Below are positions 57,491 to 64,000 of a stretch of DNA of 64,000 nucleotides, piece after piece. The stretch spans positions 186,001 to 250,000 of the forward strand of contig CANLWB010000008.1 of assembly GCA_947494695.1 (NCBI GenBank), given 5' to 3'. The notes under the pieces were generated by a model that saw only the letters and a list, made by a program, of their open reading frames with translations, was not told the DNA's origin and did not search any database. The stretch comes from an uncultured Flavobacteriaceae bacterium. GTDB taxonomy: Bacteria; Bacteroidota; Bacteroidia; Flavobacteriales; Flavobacteriaceae. How positions within the stretch are numbered: position 1 is the stretch's first letter; each line of letters begins with the position of its first letter. A program made the translations under genes and the position numbers.

Positions 57491-57514
57491 GTTCTAATTT
57501 GTTAGTCCTAGTAA

Positions 57515-58285
57515 TTATCTACCCATCCATCCACCGTCAACAAGAACGACAGATCCATTCATGTAAGCCGCAGCTTCTGAAGCTAAAAATACGGTTGGTC
57601 CGGCAAAGTCCTCAGCTTCACCCCATCTTCCAGCAGGAATACGTGATAGAATAGATTCTGCTCTTACAGGATCGTTTCTTAAGGCTTCCGTATTATCTGT
57701 AGAAATGTAACCCGGTGCAATAGCATTTACATTAACACCTTTTCCTGCCCATTCGTTGGAAAAAGCCATAGTTAATTGTCCTATAGCACCTTTACTGGCA
57801 GCATATCCTGGTACCGTTATTCCTCCCTGGAAGGTTAATAATGATGCCGTAAATATAACTTTACCCGATCCTCTGGCAATCATTTCTTTACCAAACTCTC
57901 TTGTTAAAATAAACTGTGCATTTTGATTTACTTCAATAACCTTATCCCATAGCTCATCTGAATGTTCTGCTGCTGGAGCTCTTAAAATAGTTCCTGCATT
58001 GTTTACTAAAATATCGATGATTGGATTATCTTTTTTGGCTTCCTCTATGAATGTATATAATGCTTTTCTATCTGAAAAATCACATTGGTAAGCTTTAAAA
58101 CTCTTCCCTGTTGCTAATACCGCCTTTTCTACATCACTACCTTCCAATTCCAACGAAGCCGATACTCCAATAATATTTGCCCCTGCCTCGGCTAAACCAA
58201 CTGCCATAGCCTTTCCTATACCTCTTTTACAACCTGTTACAAGTGCGGTCTTTCCCTCTAAACTAAATTTGTTCAAAATACTCAT
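57515..58285 (-). CDS. kduD: KduD-like short-chain dehydrogenase
   Basis: 256 aa. The Rossmann motif is TGCKRGIGKAMA (~17-28), the NNAG motif is present, and catalytic Ser and YxxxK are seen in FTASLLTFQGG and YAASKGA. The C-terminus VDGGWMGR is typical of KduD (2-dehydro-3-deoxy-D-gluconate 5-dehydrogenase). It would follow KduI (51660-52502) in uronate breakdown. Alternative sugar-acid dehydrogenase activities exist in this family (for example gluconate 5-dehydrogenase or 2-keto-3-deoxyfuconate dehydrogenase), so the symbol is likely rather than certain. Confidence 0.82.
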   Translation of the reverse strand: MSILNKFSLEGKTALVTGCKRGIGKAMAVGLAEAGANIIGVSASLELEGSDVEKAVLATGKSFKAYQCDFSDRKALYTFIEEAKKDNPIIDILVNNAGTILRAPAAEHSDELWDKVIEVNQNAQFILTREFGKEMIARGSGKVIFTASLLTFQGGITVPGYAASKGAIGQLTMAFSNEWAGKGVNVNAIAPGYISTDNTEALRNDPVRAESILSRIPAGRWGEAEDFAGPTVFLASEAAAYMNGSVVLVDGGWMGR

Positions 58286-58806
58286 TTATATAATTTTTAA
58301 TATTAATTTTTGCGTTGTAAACTTCATACCATTTACATTGGTACTTTCTCAAGCGAATTTAAATAAAGTTACCCGGAAAGACGTGCCTAAATCATGCTTT
58401 TTGCATCCCTTAATCGTTCTGCTGATGTTATCTTAATTTGTAATCTCCATCTATTTTCAGCAAAAGTCTTTTTATTAGGCTTTAATCTCACTGGTTATGT
58501 ACTATAAAGGCAATTATCTCTAATTTTAAAATAAAAACCATCAGTATGCCTCAAACTAAGTGATCGCTTTCTCCCTTAAAATAACACGTTTTGAGGATTG
58601 ACTTATAAATAGCTTCACTATGAACTTTTAACCAAACTCATCATTTTGGTCACGCTTTTGTAATAACCTCAACATGAATATCGATAGTACCTGCTTTATT
58701 GCTACGTGCTGTAAACAAAACAAGGCAGGCCGCTATCAATACTTAATTTCATTATTTTGGCATTAGCCCCATCTGTAAATAGTATCCCTTAAAGATGATA
58801 TTTGCA
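58286..58806. other. Intergenic region, nothing recognised
   Basis: 521 bases upstream of kduD. It presumably holds its promoter. No ORF, no copy of the 21-bp-spaced motif and no clear hairpin. Confidence 0.5.
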
Positions 58807-59823
58807 CTATAATTGACAGTCCATTAGTACTTTCATCCCATCTGGGTTATTATCAATATTTTCAAAGACTTGTTGAATATTGCTCAATGGTTGCACATCG
58901 GTAATCATGTCATCGAATGGTAATTCATTCGCTGTAATTAACGCAATAGACTTTTCGTAATCCTCTTTTTCGTAAACACGGGCTCCAATTAGTTTAAGTT
59001 CTTTCCAGAAAAATTTAAATAGATCAACCTCTTTCTTTTGTCCGTGAATAGCAACCATAACGATTCTACCTCTTATGCCAGCTATTTCAGTCATAATGTC
59101 AAGGGCCGGTTGTACACCAGCAACTTCAAAAACAACATCTGCCAAACGTCCTTCTGTTTGTTCTTTTATGTACTCTACCAAATTAACATGCATTGGGTTA
59201 ACAGCATTCAATCCCATGTCTTTGGCTTTTGCAATACGTTTTTCATTAACCTCAGAAATAATAACGTTTGCACCAAGCTCTTTAGCCACCATGGCCACCA
59301 ATAATCCAATGGGTCCACCTCCTAATACAACGGCTGTTTCTCCTGCCACTAATCCGCTTAAACGAACGTCATGTGTCGCAACCGATAAAGGTTCTATTAA
59401 CGCAGCTAATCTCAGATCTGTACTCTCCTGAAGTTTGTGTAATGTAAATGCTGGAACGTTCCAATATTGTTGCATAGCGCCCGGACTATCTATTCCGATA
59501 AATTTTAGCTCTTCACAAATGTGATTGAATCCTTTATCTGAAGGTTTTACCTTTCTATCATCTAACGGACGAACAACCACTTTATCTCCAATGGCGTAAC
59601 CTGAAACACCTTCTCCAATGGCGTCAATAACTCCAGACATTTCATGACCAATCGTTTCAGGAATATTAACACGTTTATCCATCATTCCGTGGTAAATATG
59701 TACATCTGTCCCACACACCCCAACATAAGCTACTTTTATTCTAACTTCTCCTGTTGCTGGTTGCTCTACTTCTTTTTCGATGACATTGAAGGTTTTATTA
59801 CCTTCATATTGCGTTGCTTTCAT
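58807..59823 (-). CDS. Medium-chain (zinc-type) sugar dehydrogenase lacking the structural-zinc cysteines
   Basis: 338 aa, cytoplasmic. Catalytic zinc ligands are visible (YVGVCGTDVHIYHG; TIGHEMSGVI). The NAD(P) motif is VLGGGPIGLLVAMVAKELGA. The lobe that normally carries four Cys for the structural zinc reads VVRPLDDRKVKPSDKGFNHICEEL, with only one Cys, so that site is lost. It belongs with sorbitol/threonine/galactonate-type dehydrogenases that oxidise a secondary hydroxyl. It stands between kduD and the CoA-transferase operon, 242 bp from the latter, all in one direction. Substrate unknown. Confidence 0.85.
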   Translation of the reverse strand: MKATQYEGNKTFNVIEKEVEQPATGEVRIKVAYVGVCGTDVHIYHGMMDKRVNIPETIGHEMSGVIDAIGEGVSGYAIGDKVVVRPLDDRKVKPSDKGFNHICEELKFIGIDSPGAMQQYWNVPAFTLHKLQESTDLRLAALIEPLSVATHDVRLSGLVAGETAVVLGGGPIGLLVAMVAKELGANVIISEVNEKRIAKAKDMGLNAVNPMHVNLVEYIKEQTEGRLADVVFEVAGVQPALDIMTEIAGIRGRIVMVAIHGQKKEVDLFKFFWKELKLIGARVYEKEDYEKSIALITANELPFDDMITDVQPLSNIQQVFENIDNNPDGMKVLMDCQL

Positions 59824-60030
59824 TATGTATATGTTTTGTAAATATGTTATCTGTAATATGAATTAAATCATTAGTCTTTGCCTACCATCAAATTTTGAAT
59901 GTTACTTTTTAACATGCCCACCTGTTCCTGGCCTAAATATTTAACTTAACGCAAAATTATCGTTTTGAGCACAAAACCCATGAATAATTCAACTAGACAA
60001 ATACTATACAATAGCAAAAACAATACATTT

Positions 60031-60062
60031 TAATATCTAATCTTAACTATTTTTAGATATTA
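60031..60062 (-). terminator. AT-rich hairpin just past the Gfo/Idh stop codon
   Basis: TAATATCTAA and TTAGATATTA form a perfect 10-bp stem 3 bases after the gene. No T-run follows, so it may be a weak terminator or an mRNA-end stabiliser. The rest of the gap 59824-60065 shows nothing. Confidence 0.4.
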
Positions 60063-60065
60063 GTC

Positions 60066-61136
60066 TTAAACATCGTAATTCGGAGCCACACCACCTTCAT
60101 TATTGGATTGGTAAGCAGCTTCGACAATAGCCATGGAATGTACTACATCCTCAACGTTTGTTGGGAGCTCTTCTAAAGTTCCCTCAACATAACGCATTAA
60201 ACTCGCCATGGTACCAACGAAAGCATCCGGGAACCATGATCCCTCCAAATCAACCTCAATCCATTCTGGATCTTTCCCTTCCTTCAAGATACAATATTGA
60301 AACAAATCTGGTTTTCCATTCGGATAGTCTAATAACAACCCTATTCTTGCCTTTATCGCTCCTTTTGTCCCTTCCCATTTCACAAAACTTTCCTGGTTTT
60401 TTTCACCAAAATTATGATCGTGGTTCGTATTAATTATAGCGCGCATAGAATCGCTGTAATCCATAATGGTTGTTGTTCGTGTTGACGACATGGTCTTCCC
60501 AGGATTCTTTAACGTTTTTGAATAGACCTTCTTTGGATTCCCAAGGAAGGAACGAATCAAATCGATATAATGAATACTATGCTGCTGAATTTCCAACCGT
60601 GGATGATTTACCACATTTGGAAAATATTCCCAGGGTGTAAATATACTTAATCGAACTTCAAAATCGTAAAGTTCTCCTATATGCCCCTGGTCGATTAAAT
60701 ACTTTGCAGCCATAACGTAAGGTGCAAAACGCATTTGACAGTTAATAGCGGCTTTAAACTTTTTCCTTCTGCAAACTTCCAATATTTCAAGAGTTTGCTC
60801 GTAGTAGTCCCCCATTGGTTTTTGAATCAACACAGCAGCTTCATCAGGCAGCAACTCTAACGTGCTAACAAACTGGTTTGGCATTAATGTTAAATCGAAT
60901 ACTGCATTTTCGGGAGCGGCTTTCACCATGTCCTCAACATTATTGTAAACATGAGGAATATTAAATGATTCGGCCAAATCGAGAGCTCTTTGCTTCGTTC
61001 GGTTAGTAATTCCTTCCACTGTAAAACCTACACTTTTATAGGCTGGTAAATGCGCATCACGAACAATACCGCCAGCTCCAATGATATATATTGGACGTTT
61101 TTCTTTTGGTAATTCGGGCTTATAAATTAACTCCAT
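60066..61136 (-). CDS. Gfo/Idh/MocA-family oxidoreductase
   Basis: 356 aa. The N-terminal Rossmann fold is YIIGAGGIVRDAHLPAYK (~17-34). FDLTLMPNQFVSTLELLPDEAAVLIQKPMGD contains the conserved EKP position, here QKP, which removes the usual Glu. The C-terminal GFO_IDH_MocA_C-like domain has SIHYIDLIRSFLGNPKKVY, with the family His. It would oxidise or reduce a sugar or sugar acid with bound NAD(P). Its start overlaps the solute-binding-protein gene by 17 bp, so the two are translationally coupled. Confidence 0.87.
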   Translation of the reverse strand: MELIYKPELPKEKRPIYIIGAGGIVRDAHLPAYKSVGFTVEGITNRTKQRALDLAESFNIPHVYNNVEDMVKAAPENAVFDLTLMPNQFVSTLELLPDEAAVLIQKPMGDYYEQTLEILEVCRRKKFKAAINCQMRFAPYVMAAKYLIDQGHIGELYDFEVRLSIFTPWEYFPNVVNHPRLEIQQHSIHYIDLIRSFLGNPKKVYSKTLKNPGKTMSSTRTTTIMDYSDSMRAIINTNHDHNFGEKNQESFVKWEGTKGAIKARIGLLLDYPNGKPDLFQYCILKEGKDPEWIEVDLEGSWFPDAFVGTMASLMRYVEGTLEELPTNVEDVVHSMAIVEAAYQSNNEGGVAPNYDV

Positions 61137-62373
61137 AGTGCTTATTTTCTATACGATTCACCTCATCCTGGGCATGGTCTAAAATAGCTTTAATGTCTTT
61201 CGACGAATTAATAACGTCTAAAACCAGCTGATCAATAACATCTGCTATCTCTGACCAATTGCTTTTTCTGGGGAGTGATCGTGTTTTTTTATGTAATTCT
61301 TCTAATTTGTGATAATACGGTACTTCCTTATTCACATCGGCATCATGCCAAGTCGATTTGCGACAGCCTATAGCCCCCTCTAAGGTAAGTAGTTTATCGT
61401 TCTTTTCATTAACTGCATATCGAATAAAATCGTAGGCTATATCCTTGTTTTTACTACCTCGACCAATAACATACATCCAATACGCGTTTAGAGAAGTCCC
61501 TTCCCCATTCGGTCCTGCAGGAATATTGGCAATATCAACCTTGCCTTTGACTTTAGAATCTTCTAAAAATTCGCACATGGAAGCAAATCCAAACCAATTC
61601 ACCATCATAGCCAGGTTTCCATTAGCGAAAGCCATCCCAGATTTAACCGAGTCAAAATCTCGTGATTCGGGGTGCATGGCATTCGTATTTTGAAGTGCTT
61701 TTCTATAGAATGTCATGCCTTCAATAGCCTGAATCGAATTTAACTTGATTCTTTTATTTTCATCAAATAAGTCTCCTCCACGCGTCCAAAGCTGCAGGCA
61801 GAAATCGAACACCGTATTATGCCCGTCGGGATAAGCAGCAAAGGTTGTTCCATATAAATCATCTTCTGGTCTGTTGAAAAATTCGGCCACCTGTATTAGG
61901 TCATCCCAGGTTTTCGGTATCTCTAGTGATTTATCATATGCTTTATAAAAAGCAGCATTTTCTTCTGCAGATTCGAATAAATCTTTTCTATAAATTAAGC
62001 ACTCCGGACCATCATGAAAAGGCAATGCGACAATTTTATCTTCGAATTCTTGCTTATATAATAACGACCTGGACCATCCGTTTGGAAAATCACTGGGAGC
62101 ATTCTTATTGATATAGGGTGTTAAATCTTCTATGGCATTAGAGGTATAAGCCTCGGTAATCCAATCGGTATTTATTAAAGAAACATCCCAGGTCCCGTTC
62201 GCTAATCCATCTTCTTTTAAAATGGTATCGTAGAGTGGATGTAAATCCAGAGCTACAGCTTCCAGTTCCATATCACACCCGGTTTCTTCACAAAATGATG
62301 TCCAGATTTTATCGATGGCAGATTCGAATGCATCAAATTTTCGGACGGCTATTCTAAATTTGTTTTGTCTCAT
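61120..62373 (-). CDS. Extracytoplasmic-type (MalE-like) solute-binding protein with no signal peptide
   Basis: 417 aa. The fold is a family-1 sugar-binding protein: WDVSLINTDWITEAYTSNAIEDLTPYI, LPFHDGPECLIYRKDLFE, PKTWDDLIQVAEFF, LWTRGGDLFDENKR, MAFANGNLAMMVNWFG and YVIGRGSKNKDIAYDFIRYA. The N-terminus [18 protein letters not shown] has no hydrophobic segment. The start is fixed because its ATG shares one base with the CoA-transferase stop (TAATG), leaving no room for a leader in this frame. So the protein should stay in the cytoplasm. No ABC permease or ATPase gene is nearby. It may sense or chaperone a sugar, or may be an enzyme. The role is unknown. Confidence 0.85.
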   Translation of the reverse strand: MRQNKFRIAVRKFDAFESAIDKIWTSFCEETGCDMELEAVALDLHPLYDTILKEDGLANGTWDVSLINTDWITEAYTSNAIEDLTPYINKNAPSDFPNGWSRSLLYKQEFEDKIVALPFHDGPECLIYRKDLFESAEENAAFYKAYDKSLEIPKTWDDLIQVAEFFNRPEDDLYGTTFAAYPDGHNTVFDFCLQLWTRGGDLFDENKRIKLNSIQAIEGMTFYRKALQNTNAMHPESRDFDSVKSGMAFANGNLAMMVNWFGFASMCEFLEDSKVKGKVDIANIPAGPNGEGTSLNAYWMYVIGRGSKNKDIAYDFIRYAVNEKNDKLLTLEGAIGCRKSTWHDADVNKEVPYYHKLEELHKKTRSLPRKSNWSEIADVIDQLVLDVINSSKDIKAILDHAQDEVNRIENKHYGVNL

Positions 62374-63518
62374 TAATCTGCTATTAGTTCTTTTACAATG
62401 GCATTCGTATGCTCTCCCAAAGATGGTGAGCCCAAGGTTGATGTTAACACGTTCCCATCAATCCTAATGGGGCATCTTGTTGTCTCATACTCAAAACCAT
62501 CTCCCATGACCACGTTTTGAATCATATCCAACACTTTAAACCCATCGTGCTTAAAGAGGGTATCCCAATTCATGACACTAGCACACCAAATATCTGCCGG
62601 CTCCAATACCGATAACCATTTTTCTGTAGTATCCGTTTTTAAATGTGTGGCTAAAATGTCTTTTATCTCATCACGTTGTGTGAACCAACTTGCTACTTCT
62701 GGGTAATTTTTAAGAGCTTCGCAATCTAACAACGCTCCCAATACAGGAATGGCTCCCATGGCAAGTGCCAAATACCCATTACTGGTTTGATACACCCCAT
62801 ATGGCGCTCCCAGATAGGCGTGTGCGTTATTGTTTTTGGTTCGTTCGGTTGGTTGTCCTCCATCATGATAATAGGTTGTGATGGTTTCAAATTGAAAATC
62901 TAAAGCAGATTCCAGCATACTGATAGATACTTTAGATCCCTCTCCGGTTTTAGCTCTTTTTATTAGAGCTGCCAAAACCCCCTGAACCAGGTGAGACCCC
63001 GAAAGAATATCCACTATAGCTAATCCCATAGGAACTGGACCCTGATCTGCATTACCACTTAACCAAGCGAGTCCAGACAATGATTGTAACAATAAATCCT
63101 GACCTGGTTTCGACCTCCAGGGACCTTCGTCTCCGTACCCCGTAATATTACCGTAAACGATAGAAGGGTTTACTTTTTTTACAGACTCATAATCTAAGCC
63201 CAAACGTTCTATAACGCCTGGCCTAAAATTATGAATCAACACATCGGCTTTTTCAATTAACTTTAGAACCCGATGTTTATCGGTATCCTCTTTTAAATCG
63301 GCCTGAAAACTTTCTTTATTTCTGTTTATAGCTCTAAACACTGAAGACTCTCCATTTAATATCACATTAGACACGTATAACTGTCTACAGATATCTCCGG
63401 TCTCCGGACGCTCAACTTTTATAACACGAGCTCCTAAATCTGCCATTCTTAAGGTTGCAGATGGCGCCGATAAGAACTGACTTAAATCAACTATTAATAT
63501 ATCTTCTAAGGGTAACAT
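62373..63518 (-). CDS. CaiB/BaiF (family III) CoA-transferase
   Basis: 381 aa. [35 protein letters not shown] is the family N-terminus. The catalytic Asp is D170 in [17 protein letters not shown], matching Asp169 of formyl-CoA transferase. [11 protein letters not shown] and the C-terminal [12 protein letters not shown] complete the fold. Such enzymes move CoA between organic acids through aspartyl-CoA anhydride intermediates and interlock as dimers. It is 4 bp downstream of the 67-aa ORF and one base overlaps the solute-binding-protein start. A paralogue lies at 63730 to the window edge. Confidence 0.9.
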   Translation of the reverse strand: MLPLEDILIVDLSQFLSAPSATLRMADLGARVIKVERPETGDICRQLYVSNVILNGESSVFRAINRNKESFQADLKEDTDKHRVLKLIEKADVLIHNFRPGVIERLGLDYESVKKVNPSIVYGNITGYGDEGPWRSKPGQDLLLQSLSGLAWLSGNADQGPVPMGLAIVDILSGSHLVQGVLAALIKRAKTGEGSKVSISMLESALDFQFETITTYYHDGGQPTERTKNNNAHAYLGAPYGVYQTSNGYLALAMGAIPVLGALLDCEALKNYPEVASWFTQRDEIKDILATHLKTDTTEKWLSVLEPADIWCASVMNWDTLFKHDGFKVLDMIQNVVMGDGFEYETTRCPIRIDGNVLTSTLGSPSLGEHTNAIVKELIAD

Positions 63519-63522
63519 CCTT

Positions 63523-63726
63523 TTAACTTTTTTGATTTTTATACTTCACCGTTTGCAGATGCTCACAGTACAATACCACATTATTAAACATCATGGCTTC
63601 CCCTTCTAACATGATTCTCTTAACGGAGTGGTTTTTTTTACCAATTTCAAAACCTTCATAAAACCAATCTTCGGTATGATATACCGGTATATCCTGGTGC
63701 GAATCTAAGGGTGTGCTTTCTGGCAT
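63523..63726 (-). CDS. Small protein (67 aa), possibly a MaoC N-terminal fragment
   Basis: The ORF is packed between two CoA-transferase genes (3 and 4 bp gaps), so it is probably translated. [30 protein letters not shown] resembles the start of MaoC-type hot-dog domains (compare [22 protein letters not shown] at 57038-57490), but it stops before the catalytic DxxxxH segment. It could be an assembly partner for the CoA-transferases, or a truncated hydratase. I do not assign a function. Confidence 0.55.
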   Translation of the reverse strand: MPESTPLDSHQDIPVYHTEDWFYEGFEIGKKNHSVKRIMLEGEAMMFNNVVLYCEHLQTVKYKNQKS

Positions 63727-63729
63727 GTT

Positions 63730-64000
63730 TTAAAGTTTAAATTCTTCTATAATGGCTTCTGTATCCTGCCCTACTTTTGGAGCACCTTTTGAAGCATACA
63801 ACTTCTCATCGTTCAATCTTATTGGACATCGGGTTGTATGTATAGCTTCTCCAGTATGTAATCGTATTTTTTGATCCATTCCCAAAACCTTATAAGCATC
63901 ATGGTTCAGTAATGTTTTATAATCATAAACATCAGAACACCAAATACCTGCCGCTTCTAAAATCAATAGCCAATCGCTTGTATTTTTATTAACCAGAAAG
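63730..64000 (-). CDS. CaiB/BaiF CoA-transferase, C-terminal part (5'-partial, runs off the window)
   Basis: The frame stays open upstream of the TTG used in the ORF track (FLVNKNTSDWLLILEAAGIWC), so the gene continues beyond 64000. The visible part parallels the end of the neighbouring CoA-transferase: LEAAGIWCSDV against [23 protein letters not shown] against [12 protein letters not shown], and TTRCPIRLND against [10 protein letters not shown]. The pair may form a heteromer or handle two acids. The catalytic Asp lies outside the window. Confidence 0.85.
   Translation of the reverse strand, partial: FLVNKNTSDWLLILEAAGIWCSDVYDYKTLLNHDAYKVLGMDQKIRLHTGEAIHTTRCPIRLNDEKLYASKGAPKVGQDTEAIIEEFKL

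Overview
The window looks like the chromosome of a marine member of the Flavobacteriaceae (Bacteroidota). It is AT-rich and has SusC/SusD pairs, many SPII lipoproteins with Bacteroidetes-style lipoboxes, several proteins with C-terminal type IX secretion (T9SS) sorting domains, and a dense set of sulfatases and glycoside hydrolases. No rRNA, tRNA, CRISPR array or complete insertion sequence was seen. Family names are my own reading of the proteins; no database search was run.

Layout. 1-3.6 kb is ordinary chromosome: the 3' end of a T9SS-exported vanadium haloperoxidase/PAP2-type enzyme, an ArsR-SRPBCC-DoxX operon with two operator-like palindromes, and a methyltransferase. 3.6-32 kb is the core polysaccharide utilization locus (PUL). 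A leftward operon (sulfatase, stand-alone TonB plug lipoprotein, GH2) diverges from a rightward series: SusC, SusD, PKD/CBM-like surface protein, VCBS/UnbV lipoprotein, small T9SS protein, sulfatase, GH3, GH29, FnIII lipoprotein copy 1, GH16, T9SS beta-helix protein and FnIII lipoprotein copy 2. 32-37.3 kb is an interlude with a GNAT toxin-antitoxin-like pair, a purple-acid-phosphatase-like protein that has lost its metal ligands, a seven-bladed lactonase and a lipocalin-like lipoprotein. 37.4-51 kb is a second leftward degradative operon (GH2, GH28, sulfatase, GH28, GH29, two further sulfatases and a mutarotase-like lipoprotein). 51.6-55.3 kb carries kduI, a DUF4861-like lipoprotein and GH43-CBM6. 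55.3-57 kb is a decayed sulfatase. 57-64 kb is a leftward metabolic block: two CaiB/BaiF CoA-transferases (one cut by the window edge) with a 67-aa ORF between them, a solute-binding protein with no signal peptide, Gfo/Idh, an MDR dehydrogenase, KduD-like SDR and MaoC hydratase.

How it fits together. T9SS and lipoprotein endo-enzymes (GH16, beta-helix protein) would cut a sulfated algal polysaccharide at the surface. The SusCD complex and accessory glycan-binding lipoproteins would bind and import oligosaccharides. Exported sulfatases and exo-acting GH2, GH3, GH29, GH28 and GH43 enzymes would trim them, and KduI/KduD would handle an uronate-derived product. A sulfated galactan of agar/porphyran type carrying L-fucose or L-galactose, with some uronic acid or xylose, fits the enzymes best, but the substrate is inferred. 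No sulfatase-maturing enzyme and no PUL regulator is encoded here.

Most notable observations: (i) a CATTTGT-N14-CATATGT direct repeat with exact 21-bp spacing recurs upstream of at least six core-PUL units and points to one regulator encoded elsewhere; (ii) a solute-binding protein with no signal peptide is translationally coupled to CoA-transferase and sugar-dehydrogenase genes, suggesting an undescribed CoA-thioester route or a cytoplasmic carbohydrate-binding protein; (iii) a 736-bp duplicated lipoprotein module carries the severed tail of a T9SS gene.
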